51,880 nt of DNA from Candidatus Aenigmatarchaeota archaeon (lineage in GTDB: Archaea; Aenigmatarchaeota; Aenigmatarchaeia; QMZS01). Of the stretch, positions 21,052 to 29,349 are shown one piece after another. The stretch lies in assembly GCA_023134135.1 (NCBI GenBank), contig JAGLVB010000013.1:1-51880 (forward strand), read 5' to 3'. A program made the translations under genes and the position numbers. The stretch's first letter is position 1. Each line of letters begins with the position of its first letter. The notes beneath the pieces were generated by a model, which was given only the letters and a program-made list of their open reading frames with translations, was not told where the DNA came from and did not search any database.

Positions 21052-21558
21052 ATGAGATTGTCGATAATATTGGGAACAAGACCGGAGATTATAAAAATGT
21101 CACCGGTTATCAGGAAATGCAAGGAATTAGAAATAGATTATTTTATAATCCATACAGGACAGCACTATTCTTATTGTATGGATAAACTCTTTTTTGAGCA
21201 GCTTGAAATCCCAGAGCCAAAATATAATCTGGAGGTGGGTTCAGGGACTCACGGGGAGCAGACTGGAAAAATGCTTGCGGGAATAGAGAGAATTTTGCAG
21301 AAAGAGAACCCGGACGTTGTTTTAGTGGAAGGTGATACAGATACTGTGCTTGCGGGAGCTTTGGCAGCGCATAAATTGCAGATAAAAGTAGCTCATGTTG
21401 AGGCAGGTTTAAGAAGTTATGACCGGAGAATGCCTGAAGAAATAAACCGGATTTTAACAGACCATTGCTCAGATCTGTTATTTCCCCCAACAGAAAAATC
21501 AAAAGAAATTTTGTTAAATGAGGGGTTTGATGAAAAAACAATATTTGTGATGGTATAA
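21052..21558 (+). pseudogene. UDP-GlcNAc 2-epimerase (WecB) N-terminal half, truncated
   Basis: The first 165 residues are a good WecB N-domain. The opening G-T-R-P-E-I-I-K is present, as are the Q-H-Y-S segment, V-E-G-D-T-D-T-V-L-A near 100, and H-V-E-A-G-L-R-S near 121 with the catalytic acids. The frame then stops at E-K-T-I-F-V-M-V, exactly where the family continues with V-T-G-N. The second Rossmann domain, needed to bind UDP, is missing, so the product should not be a working epimerase. The base following in another frame starts the tail of an unrelated dehydratase, showing a deletion junction near 21550. A complete paralogue lies at 24224-25348. Confidence 0.85.
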
Positions 21559-21745
21559 TCCTAAAAGCAACAGAAAAGAGGACTCTTTAGTCACATATAA
21601 AGAAGCAGAGCCATTTACAACAAAGATTAAGACAATTGACTGCTCAGATGCAGTTAATGACTTGAAACACGACCCAAAAATAACCACCGAAGAAGGGATT
21701 AAAAGAACGATGGAGTGGATGAAGTGGTTTTATCGGTTGAATTGA
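21551..21745 (+). pseudogene. C-terminal tail of an NAD-dependent epimerase/dehydratase
   Basis: The frame starting at TGG 21551 encodes 64 residues with the hallmark end of a nucleotide-sugar epimerase/dehydratase: an E-A-E-P-F-T-T-K segment, D-C-S-D-A-V-N-D-L-K-H-D-P-K, and the final E-E-G-I-K-R-T-M-E-W-M-K-W. It has no start codon, ribosome site or Rossmann domain of its own. It is one frame off from the truncated WecB ahead of it. This is the 3' remnant of a gene otherwise deleted, fused by recombination to the WecB remnant. Confidence 0.8.
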
Positions 21746-21801
21746 ACAGATAATTTAATAAAACCATTTGTTTAAGTTTATATATAAAATTATATCCTAT
21801 T

Positions 21802-21882
21802 ATGGTAGTTAATACAAATATTAAGAAATTTGAAAGAAAAATTATCTCTAATAATTTTAGAGAGAATAATATTATAGAATAA
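21802..21882 (+). CDS. Possible 26-residue leader peptide
   Basis: A small frame from ATG 21802 ends at TAA 21882, one base before the ATG of the dehydratase gene. It follows a TATA-like TTTATATATAAAATTATAT at 21778-21796. The peptide is Lys/Asn/Ile-rich with no known motif. The tight spacing could mean translational coupling, but in DNA this AT-rich a chance frame of this size is common. Low confidence. Confidence 0.2.
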   Translation: MVVNTNIKKFERKIISNNFRENNIIE

Positions 21883-21883
21883 T

Positions 21884-23023
21884 ATGGAAGCAGAAAGGAT
21901 GAATAGGGGTGTTAATATTGTGGATTTGGAGAAAGATATTTCAAATACAAAGCAGGTTCTTGAACTTATGAAAGCCCAGATAGCAATGCTTGGGGAGCAG
22001 ATACCTGTAATAGAAACCGAAGAGCAGAAACCAGAGGAATTTCCGGATTATAATGAAAAAAAAGTTCTTGTAACTGGAGGAGCCGGAGCAATAGGCACAA
22101 ATCTTTCAAAGAGATTAGCAGAACTCGGGGCAAAGGTGACAATTCTTGACAATCTTTCTTCAGCTTATGAATGGAATATCCCGGTTCACAAAAACATAAA
22201 ATTTGTAAAAGGAGATATTCTTAATGATGAGGATTTGAAAAGAGTTTTCAAGGAAAAGCCCGATTACATTTTCCACTTAACCGCGCATTTTGCAAACCAA
22301 AATTCTGTGGACAGCCCGGAAACTGATTTGATGATAAACGGGATTGGAATTCTGAAAGTATTGCAGTACGCCAATCTAGTAAAAGTAAAAAGATTTGTTT
22401 ATTCTTCTTCAGGTTGCGGGGTTTATGGACTTGATTCAAAAATGCCTTTTGAGGAACATGACATTTCTATAAAATTGCACACACCTTATCAGGTAACAAA
22501 ATTACTCGGTGAGTTGTACACAAATTATTTTTATAATTTATATAATCTCCCAATTGTGAACGCAAGATTTTCTAATGTTTTTGGTCCGGGGGAAGTTCCG
22601 GGAAAATACAGAAATGCAATTCCAAATTTCTTTTACTGGGCGCTGAACGGGAAATCAATTCCAATAACAGGAACAGGAGAAGAGACAAGAGACTGGACTT
22701 ATGTGGGAGATATTGTTAATGGATTGCTTGCGATGGGTCTTGAAGAAAAAGCAATAGGCGAATCAATCAATCTTGGTTCCGGGAAAGAATATAAAATAAT
22801 AGATGTGGCAACGGAAGTGAATAGATTAACCGGAAATAATACTGGGATGAAACAGGTGAGGGGAAGGGACTGGGATGTTAAAAAAAGACTTTGTTCTTCA
22901 GTTGAAAAGGCAAGGAGAATTTTAGGTTATGAACCAAAAACCGCATTCGAAGAAGGTCTCGGAAAGGTTTATAAATGGTTTGTGGAAAATAAATATAATA
23001 TAAATAAATCAGTTGAATTCTAA
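21884..23023 (+). CDS. Nucleotide-sugar epimerase/dehydratase with N-terminal extension
   Basis: This 379-residue extended SDR has NAD motif G-G-A-G-A-I-G near 64, S-S-S near 174 and catalytic Y-Q-V-T-K near 202. The substrate-side F-G-P-G-E and D-W-T-Y-V-G-D segments match UDP-glucose/GlcNAc 4-epimerase and dTDP-glucose dehydratase relatives. About 55 extra residues precede the Rossmann fold; the first 40 look helical and coiled (L-E-K-D-I-S-N-T-K-Q-V-L-E-L-M-K-A-Q-I). The gene overlaps nothing; the next GT4 gene begins one base after its stop. The extension may mediate assembly or membrane association. The fold is secure; sugar specificity is unknown. Confidence 0.8.
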   Translation: MEAERMNRGVNIVDLEKDISNTKQVLELMKAQIAMLGEQIPVIETEEQKPEEFPDYNEKKVLVTGGAGAIGTNLSKRLAELGAKVTILDNLSSAYEWNIPVHKNIKFVKGDILNDEDLKRVFKEKPDYIFHLTAHFANQNSVDSPETDLMINGIGILKVLQYANLVKVKRFVYSSSGCGVYGLDSKMPFEEHDISIKLHTPYQVTKLLGELYTNYFYNLYNLPIVNARFSNVFGPGEVPGKYRNAIPNFFYWALNGKSIPITGTGEETRDWTYVGDIVNGLLAMGLEEKAIGESINLGSGKEYKIIDVATEVNRLTGNNTGMKQVRGRDWDVKKRLCSSVEKARRILGYEPKTAFEEGLGKVYKWFVENKYNINKSVEF

Positions 23024-23024
23024 T

Positions 23025-24215
23025 ATGAATATTTTGGTTGTTCAGGAATCAGATTGGATTGAGAAAGGACCGCACACAACTCATCATTTATTTGAGAGAT
23101 TATCAAAAAAAGGTCACAGAATAAATGTGATCGATTTTGAAATTTCATGGAGAAATCACAAAAAAGAAATAAGCTCCAAAAGAAAAGTTTTTAAAAACCA
23201 ACATAAAGCGATAAAAGAGGGGAACATTACAGTCATAAGACCCCCAATTATAAAACTACCTATTTTAGAATATCTCTCTTTGTTATATACACATAGAAAA
23301 GAAATAAAGAGACAAATAGCAGACTTTCATCCGGATGTGATTATTGGTTTCGGGATTCTTAATGCCAATATTGCGGGTAAGTTAGCAAAAAAGAAAAATA
23401 TTCCTTTTGTATATTATCTGATGGATTCTTTGAATGAGTTGGTGCCCCAAAAGATATTTAAACCCATTGCAAGAATAATTGAGAGTAAAAATATGAAACT
23501 TGCGGATAAGGTAATCTCTTTGAATGAATGTCTTAGAGAGTATACAATAAAACTGGGCGCAGATATAAAAAAGACCGAGGTAATCAGGTCAGGTATTGAT
23601 TTAAGCAGATATAATCCAAAAATTAAAGGGGATGAAATAAGAGAAAAATATGGGATTAAAGATTATGAACTGGTTTTATTTTTCATGGGCTGGCTCTATG
23701 ATTTTTCTGGTTTGAAGGAAGTTGCTGTTGAATTGTTAAAATATAAAAATATAAAAATTTTAATTGTTGGTGAAGGCGATGCTTATAAACACCTAAAAAA
23801 AATAAGTAAAGAAGCGGGAGATAGGATAATTCTTACAGGGAAACAACCCTATGAAAAAATCCCAGAATTTATATCTGCTTCAGATGTTTGTTTGCTTCCC
23901 GCCCATAACAATAAAATTATGCGGGATATAGTTCCTATAAAAATGTATGAATATATGGCCATGGAAAAACCAGTTATTTCAACAAAGTTGCCTGGAGTTA
24001 TATTGGAATTTGAAGAAAATAATGGAGTTTTATATGTAGATAAACCAGAAGATGTTGTTGAGAAAGCCCTGAAATTGGATAAAAAACACACAATCAAAAT
24101 AGAAGGAAAGAAAGCAAGAAAATTTGTTGAAAGAATGGACTGGAGTTTATTGGTGGATAAATTTGAAGAGTCTATTCTTGAGGGTGTGAATAAAAAATCA
24201 ATCCAAATCAGATAA
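23025..24215 (+). CDS. GT4-family glycosyltransferase
   Basis: This GT-B retaining glycosyltransferase has about 396 residues. The N-domain includes a V-V-Q-E-S-D-W opening and H-P-D-V-I-I-G-F near 105. The C-domain has the sugar-nucleotide part: V-L-F-F-M-G-W-L-Y near 223, I-L-I-V-G-E-G-D-A near 247, and E-Y-M-A-M-E-K-P-V-I-S near 310, carrying the E-x7-E-type acidic pair region. ATG 23025 is preferred; an in-frame TTG at 23013 lies inside the preceding gene. It forms a tandem unit with the epimerase at 21884 and is convergent with WecB. The donor and acceptor are not readable. Confidence 0.85.
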   Translation: MNILVVQESDWIEKGPHTTHHLFERLSKKGHRINVIDFEISWRNHKKEISSKRKVFKNQHKAIKEGNITVIRPPIIKLPILEYLSLLYTHRKEIKRQIADFHPDVIIGFGILNANIAGKLAKKKNIPFVYYLMDSLNELVPQKIFKPIARIIESKNMKLADKVISLNECLREYTIKLGADIKKTEVIRSGIDLSRYNPKIKGDEIREKYGIKDYELVLFFMGWLYDFSGLKEVAVELLKYKNIKILIVGEGDAYKHLKKISKEAGDRIILTGKQPYEKIPEFISASDVCLLPAHNNKIMRDIVPIKMYEYMAMEKPVISTKLPGVILEFEENNGVLYVDKPEDVVEKALKLDKKHTIKIEGKKARKFVERMDWSLLVDKFEESILEGVNKKSIQIR

Positions 24216-24223
24216 GATATATT

Positions 24224-25348
24224 TTACAGGTAGTATATTTTTTTCTTTATTAATTTACTCAACCCTATAATTAATCTAACAACTTTTTCAGAAACATTTG
24301 TATCTCTATAATTTTCAGGACATAAAAATTTAACTCCCCTTTTCTTTTGATCCACAACAATTTCTATAGAATTCAAAATTATTTCAGAGTCTATACCCGT
24401 CATTATTACATTTCCTGTGTCATAGACTTCTTGTTTCTCATTACTCTCTCTTATTACCAGAGCCGGCAGTTCCATAATCGCGGCATCTTCATGTATTGTT
24501 CCGCTGTCGGATAAGTTACAATATGCATTTTTTTGTAATTTTATGTAATCAAACATACCAAAAGGATTATTTAGTTTAATTAATTTATTTAATTTTATTT
24601 TATTTTTGTTTAGTTTTTTCTTTAATCTGGGATGGGTGGAGATTATCAAAGGATATTTGTATTTTTTGGCTATTTTTTCCAAAGCTTTTAAAATATTTAA
24701 TAAATTTTCTTCATTATCTAAATTTTCTTCGCGGTGGATACTTACCACAAAATATTTATTTTCTTCTATATTTAACTTTTTTAGTATATTTGATTGATTT
24801 ATTTTTGACTGGTTTGCCATTATTATTTCAGCCATTGGAGAGCCGGTTACAAAAATATATTCGGATTTCAATCCTTCTTTTAATAAATTCCGTCTTGCGT
24901 GTTCTGTATAGGGTAGGTTTACATCAGAAGTGTGATCAACAATTTTTCTATTTATTTCTTCAGGAACCCTGTCATCAAAACATCTATTTCCGGCTTCCAT
25001 ATGGAATATTGGTATTTTTAATCTTTTTGCAATAATACAGGATAATGCCGAATTTGTATCTCCCAATATCAAGATGGAATCGGGTTTTTCTTTCAGAATT
25101 ATTTTTTCTGTTTGCGATATTATTCTTCCAATCTGTTCCCCAATTGATTTGCTTTTTACATCAAGAAGGTAGTCAGGTTTCTTCAGATTTAATTCCTTAA
25201 AAAAAATATCATTTAATTCATAGTTATAGTTCTGATTGGTATGGACTAAAACATGGTTTGTGTATTTTTCCAGTTTTTTTATTGTTTCTGATAATCTTAT
25301 TATTTCTGGTCTTGTGCCTAAAATACTCATCACTTTTAGTTTACCCAT
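24224..25348 (-). CDS. UDP-N-acetyl-sugar 2-epimerase, CapG/FnlC/WbjD-like
   Basis: This complete 374-residue WecB-fold enzyme has G-T-R-P-E-I near 10, D-T-N-S-A-L-S near 95 and H-M-E-A-G-N-R-C-F-D near 116. The Asn-Arg-Cys-Phe variant is typical of the branch that makes UDP-L-FucNAc from its talo epimer, rather than ManNAc. A later H-P-R-L-K segment and the E-x4 UDP-binding region are present. ATG 25348 lies just after the cupin gene stop; the longer in-frame start at 25402 would overlap it. It is the last gene of a four-gene minus-strand operon with CapE- and CapF-like enzymes, which supports this specificity. Confidence 0.82.
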   Translation of the reverse strand: MGKLKVMSILGTRPEIIRLSETIKKLEKYTNHVLVHTNQNYNYELNDIFFKELNLKKPDYLLDVKSKSIGEQIGRIISQTEKIILKEKPDSILILGDTNSALSCIIAKRLKIPIFHMEAGNRCFDDRVPEEINRKIVDHTSDVNLPYTEHARRNLLKEGLKSEYIFVTGSPMAEIIMANQSKINQSNILKKLNIEENKYFVVSIHREENLDNEENLLNILKALEKIAKKYKYPLIISTHPRLKKKLNKNKIKLNKLIKLNNPFGMFDYIKLQKNAYCNLSDSGTIHEDAAIMELPALVIRESNEKQEVYDTGNVIMTGIDSEIILNSIEIVVDQKKRGVKFLCPENYRDTNVSEKVVRLIIGLSKLIKKKIYYL

Positions 25349-25352
25349 AATA

Positions 25353-25721
25353 TCATTCTTCAAATTTAAATGTATCGGGGTCACTTTCGTCGTATTCTTC
25401 ACTAATAATTATTAAAATCTCACAATCTTTCGCATTATTTTTATTATTTAAAATATGATTCTCAAAAGGATTCACTTTAACTAACTCTCTGTTTGAACTA
25501 TCCAATAAGATGCATCTTTTACTTTTTTTATTAACCTCAGTTAATAATAACTCGCATTTACCATGCAAACAACAAAACCATTCCACTTTTCTTTTATGAT
25601 AATGATTGCCTCTGGAGTGTCCGGGTTTAATAATAAGAAAACTAAGCTGACCAAAAATTACTTCATTTTTCTTTGCAATTTCCTGAAATAAACCGCTTTC
25701 ATTTTCATGTACCGGGTTCAT
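25353..25721 (-). CDS. Cupin domain corresponding to CapF C-terminus
   Basis: This 122-residue cupin has the sequence I-I-K-P-G-H-S-R-G-N-H-Y-H-K-R-K-V-E, which closely resembles the metal-binding cupin half of CapF/WbjC. There the metal-dependent C-terminal domain works on the product of CapE before the reductase domain. Metal-ligand candidates are His in G-N-H-Y-H and the Glu after K-V. Here the domain is a separate protein starting 4 bases after the stop of the SDR gene ahead of it, rather than fused. It may still function as a complex with that SDR. A WxcM/FdtA-like ketoisomerase is the alternative reading. Confidence 0.7.
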   Translation of the reverse strand: MNPVHENESGLFQEIAKKNEVIFGQLSFLIIKPGHSRGNHYHKRKVEWFCCLHGKCELLLTEVNKKSKRCILLDSSNRELVKVNPFENHILNNKNNAKDCEILIIISEEYDESDPDTFKFEE

Positions 25722-25725
25722 TATT

Positions 25726-26379
25726 TTATTCCTTTTTATAATAATTTAAACATTTTTCAAGATTTTTATGATAACCTAATTTTTCAGTTAAATATAGATA
25801 AATTTCTTTTATTGATATAATTTCACCTTTAGGTTTTTTATAGGAATTGAATTTAGGCAATAATAGTTCATTAATTAAATCATCAATAAATATAAATTCT
25901 CTCTTTGTGTTTTGACTGTTGATAGTAACGGCTTGATTATTGGTAATCTGGTAACAAAATGTTGCAACCACGGAATTATAGAAGGGTTTGCCGCCAGGTC
26001 CATATACATTAGGTATATCAAATATACACCATTTTTTTGTTTTTTTTATCAGTTCTTCTTCTATTGTTTTTGTGAATCCATATTCAGAATTTGGGTTGGA
26101 TGTTGCTTGTTTGCTGGACGAAAATATTATTTCAGGATATTTTTTTTCAACAATCATTGCAAAAATTAAATTTGCGGTGGATATAATATTATTTTGCAAT
26201 ATTCCGCCTTCTTCTTCGCGATTTTTACCTGCCAGATGATAAATTCTGTCGCATTTTAAGATAAATTTTCTTACTTGTTTTAAGTCTTTTAAATCACCTT
26301 TAAAAAGTATTGGGTTTTTTATTTTTTTCTTCAAGTGGCTTCCTATAAAACCATTCCCCCCAGTAATACCAATATTCAT
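25726..26379 (-). CDS. SDR reductase corresponding to CapF/WbjC N-terminus
   Basis: This 217-residue SDR has NAD(P) motif G-G-N-G-F-I-G at 7-13, H-L-A-G near 48, S-S-S near 88 and catalytic Y-G-F-T-K near 99. F-I-F-I-D-D-L near 163 is the usual C-domain entry. It is shorter than free-standing epimerases and fits the reductase half of CapF, which makes UDP-L-FucNAc precursors. It overlaps the CapE-like gene by ATGA, and the cupin that is normally fused at its C-terminus follows as a separate gene. The order CapE-CapF-CapG is thus preserved with a split CapF. Confidence 0.75.
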   Translation of the reverse strand: MNIGITGGNGFIGSHLKKKIKNPILFKGDLKDLKQVRKFILKCDRIYHLAGKNREEEGGILQNNIISTANLIFAMIVEKKYPEIIFSSSKQATSNPNSEYGFTKTIEEELIKKTKKWCIFDIPNVYGPGGKPFYNSVVATFCYQITNNQAVTINSQNTKREFIFIDDLINELLLPKFNSYKKPKGEIISIKEIYLYLTEKLGYHKNLEKCLNYYKKE

Positions 26380-27359
26380 AAAAGATTACTTTGTTTAATT
26401 AATTCTAAAGTCTGTTTGGCATTATATCTAATTGTATTTGCAGATGTGTAGGGTTCTGGTCGGGTTTCACGTTCTCCTTTAAAGAAATAATCTTCAGTTT
26501 CAGTTTTTTGTTTTGGCACTCTGACGAAATTAATATTGTTTTCGGTCAGGTCTATAGAACGAAACACTTCATCTGAAGTTAATAAAGTTTCATGCATTTT
26601 TTCACCAGGTCGGATTCCAATAGTCTTTTTTTCAAACTTTCTTTTAAAGTGAAGTTCCAGTGCTTCGGTTAAGGTTCTTATTTCACAGGAAGGAGATTTA
26701 ATTACAAAAAGGTCTCCTGACTTTCCATCAAACAAGCATTTAAGTGCTAAATCTACAGCTTGGTCAAGTAATAGCAAAAATCTTGTCATATAGGGATTGG
26801 TAATTGTTAAGGGTTTATTTTTTGATATTTGCTCCAGGAATAAAGGAAGTACAGAGCCCCTAGACCCCAAAACATTACCATATCTTAAGCTTAGACAGAT
26901 AGTATCTCCTTCAAAAGCAGCAACTACTTTTTCCCCCAAAGCTTTACTCATACCATAAGCATTTATAGGATAAACGGCTTTATCAGTGCTGAGATTTACC
27001 ACTTTTTTTACACCACACTCTTCTGCAGCTTCCAAAACGTTTTTTATACCCAGCACATTTGTTTCTATCACCTCCTCTGGAAAATTTTCTCCAGTGGGAA
27101 CGTGTTTCAAAGCAGCTGCATGGAAAATATAATCAACATCTTTAAAAACCCTACTTAATTTCATCCTGTTTCTTATATCACCGATTATATATTTAACATT
27201 TTTGTTTAGTCTGTTAACCATCATATCATGCTGCTTTTTTTCATCTCTGCTGAATACAATAAGTTCTGCATCCAAATCCAGCAACTTGTCAAGTAAAGCA
27301 TTTCCAAATGACCCTGTCCCTCCAGTAATTAAAATTCTTTTACCAACCAATTGCTTCAT
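26376..27359 (-). CDS. UDP-GlcNAc 4,6-dehydratase/epimerase, CapE/WbjB/FnlA-like
   Basis: This 327-residue SDR lacks membrane helices, so it is the short form of the FlaA1/CapE family. Motifs are G-G-T-G-S-F-G near 13, the H-A-A-A-L-K-H-V-P segment near 86 with its catalytic Lys, S-T-D-K-A near 124, and Y-G-M-S-K near 135. The later R-P-G-E-K-M-H-E segment is diagnostic of this family. It converts UDP-GlcNAc to the 4-keto-6-deoxy intermediate, the first step to UDP-L-FucNAc or QuiNAc. It is the first gene of the operon and is divergent by 49 bases from a GT4 gene. Confidence 0.88.
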   Translation of the reverse strand: MKQLVGKRILITGGTGSFGNALLDKLLDLDAELIVFSRDEKKQHDMMVNRLNKNVKYIIGDIRNRMKLSRVFKDVDYIFHAAALKHVPTGENFPEEVIETNVLGIKNVLEAAEECGVKKVVNLSTDKAVYPINAYGMSKALGEKVVAAFEGDTICLSLRYGNVLGSRGSVLPLFLEQISKNKPLTITNPYMTRFLLLLDQAVDLALKCLFDGKSGDLFVIKSPSCEIRTLTEALELHFKRKFEKKTIGIRPGEKMHETLLTSDEVFRSIDLTENNINFVRVPKQKTETEDYFFKGERETRPEPYTSANTIRYNAKQTLELIKQSNLL

Positions 27360-27408
27360 AATCTATTAAATTAAATTTATTAAAATAAAATTTCTTAGTA
27401 TAAATATT

Positions 27409-28593
27409 ATGAAAATCCTACAAGTTACTAATTTTTTTAAACCTTCATGGGAATCCGGGGGTCCGGCGAGGTCCTGCTATGAAATTTCAAAAGAGTTGGT
27501 TAAAAGAGGACACGAAGTAACAGTTTACACAACAGATGGTTTTAAATACAGGCTGGATGTTGCGAAGAACAAACCTGTAATTGTTGATGGAATTAAAGTT
27601 TATTATTTCAGAAATTTATCAAACTACCTGAGCAGAAACTTTGTTTTACCAATTCCCTATTATTTGCCTTTTGTTGCTGGAAAAGAAATTAAAAATTTTG
27701 ATGTAATTCATTTACATGAATATAGAACCTTTTTAAATATTGTTGTTAGTTACTATGCAAGAAAATATAAAATTCCTTATGTATTGCAATCAAGAGGGTC
27801 TATTCCCAGACTTAGCCGAAGAGAAGAACTAAAAATTATTTTTGATATTTTGTGGGGTTATAGATTGCTAGATAAAACTTCAAAAATAATTTTTTCCTCA
27901 AAAATAGAATTAGAAAAAAGTAAATATAAATTGAAAAGAGAAAATAAGTTTGAAATCATACCCAACAGTCTAAATCTATATAACTTCAAAAAACTACCAA
28001 AAAAAGGAGAATTCAGAAAGAAATATAGTATAAACAAAAATGAAAAAATAATTTTGTATGTAGGCAGGATTCACAAAATTAAAGGTTTGGATTTACTCAT
28101 TAGTGTTTTTTCAAGTTTGAATAAAGAATTAAAAGATATTAAACTCGTAATTGTGGGACCTGATGATGGTCATTTGAATTCTTTAAAAAACCTGGCAAAA
28201 ACATTAAAAATAGAAAACAAAATCTTGTTTACAGACCCTCTTTTTGGAAAAGACAAATTAACCGCTTATGTTGATGCAGATATTTTTGTATTACCCTCAA
28301 AATATGAATCCTTTGGTAATGTTGCTTTAGAAAGTCTAGCATGTGGGACACCAATAATTATTACTAAAGGTTGTGGACTTTCCGAATATATTGATAGAAA
28401 AGTAGGATATATTATAGATTATAATAAACAACAGCTATTAGAGACTCTTTATGATAGTTTAACTAAAGACAAGAAAATTAAGATTATGGGTAAAAATGCT
28501 AAAAAATTTGTGGAGAAATTTTCTTGGACAGAGATTGTTGAGAAAATAAAAAAGGTATATATAAAGGTTCTAAATACCTCAAACATCCGTTAA
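27409..28593 (+). CDS. GT4-family glycosyltransferase
   Basis: This 394-residue GT-B enzyme has the N-domain glycine loop E-S-G-G-P-A-R near 16, I-H-L-H-E near 103, and the C-domain start I-L-Y-V-G-R-I-H-K-I-K-G near 217. V-I-V-G-P near 247 and the donor loop E-S-F-G-N-V-A-L-E-S near 305 carry the paired Glu typical of GT4. It is the first gene of a long plus-strand glycan operon, with a short divergent spacer to CapE. An 81-base gap to the next gene suggests a second promoter there. The family is secure; the sugar is unknown. Confidence 0.88.
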   Translation: MKILQVTNFFKPSWESGGPARSCYEISKELVKRGHEVTVYTTDGFKYRLDVAKNKPVIVDGIKVYYFRNLSNYLSRNFVLPIPYYLPFVAGKEIKNFDVIHLHEYRTFLNIVVSYYARKYKIPYVLQSRGSIPRLSRREELKIIFDILWGYRLLDKTSKIIFSSKIELEKSKYKLKRENKFEIIPNSLNLYNFKKLPKKGEFRKKYSINKNEKIILYVGRIHKIKGLDLLISVFSSLNKELKDIKLVIVGPDDGHLNSLKNLAKTLKIENKILFTDPLFGKDKLTAYVDADIFVLPSKYESFGNVALESLACGTPIIITKGCGLSEYIDRKVGYIIDYNKQQLLETLYDSLTKDKKIKIMGKNAKKFVEKFSWTEIVEKIKKVYIKVLNTSNIR

Positions 28594-28674
28594 GTAGATA
28601 ATCTTTATTTTATCTTAATACCTCGTTACTCTGTAGCAGGAAATTATTTCAAAGACTTTATTTCTTATATAATT

Positions 28675-29349
28675 ATGAAAGATAAAATAACTAAATTTCT
28701 ACAACCTTATTATAAAAAAGTTGGGTATGATCAAAAGTATGAGTGGGATAAGATTGCTTTAATTTATATGAAAAATTGTGAAAAAATATTAGACCTTGGT
28801 TGTGGTATAGGAAGGTTTATAGAGCAGTCTCCAGAAAGGATTGTTGGTGTAGACTACAATGAGAGTTCAATTGAAATATGTAAGAGGAAAGGGTTTAATG
28901 TAAAAAAAGCAAATGCTACAAAGCTACCTTTTGGAGATTCTTCCTTTGATGGTGTTCATTGTTCACATGTAATTGAACATTTATATCCTAAAGAGGCACA
29001 TCTTTTATTAACAGAGATGAATAGAGTTTTAAAGAAAAAGGGAATATTATGTATAAGAACACCACTTTTATATGGCGGTTTTTATAAAGATTTTACACAC
29101 ATAAAACCTTATTATCCCGAAGCAATATTGCATTATCTAAAAATTAAAGAACAAAACCAGAGAACTTCTTCTGATATCCACTGTTTATACAAATTCGTTA
29201 AATTAAAATATAGGAGACCCCAATTATTTTCAGGAGTTTACAATACATTCTTATGGTTCTTGTACCCATTTTTTAATATATTATGCAAGGTTGGAATAAC
29301 CTCTTTTAAGAAGACAGGTTATATGTTAATTCTTGAAAAGATTGAATGA
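28675..29349 (+). CDS. SAM-dependent methyltransferase, class I
   Basis: This 224-residue protein has SAM motif I, I-L-D-L-G-C-G-I-G-R-F, near 38-48. An acidic end strand G-V-D-Y-N near 58 and a motif IV-like C-S-H-V-I-E-H-L near 100 match the Methyltransf_11 group. The C-terminal third is aromatic and Lys-rich. It starts 81 bases after the GT4 gene and its stop overlaps the next start, so it is probably a glycan O-methylase or a capping enzyme. The substrate is not readable. Confidence 0.8.
   Translation: MKDKITKFLQPYYKKVGYDQKYEWDKIALIYMKNCEKILDLGCGIGRFIEQSPERIVGVDYNESSIEICKRKGFNVKKANATKLPFGDSSFDGVHCSHVIEHLYPKEAHLLLTEMNRVLKKKGILCIRTPLLYGGFYKDFTHIKPYYPEAILHYLKIKEQNQRTSSDIHCLYKFVKLKYRRPQLFSGVYNTFLWFLYPFFNILCKVGITSFKKTGYMLILEKIE

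Noticed and set aside
25349-25402. 18-codon N-terminal extension of the CapG-like epimerase
   Set aside because: It would overlap the end of the cupin gene and adds no family sequence. ATG 25348 is the expected start.
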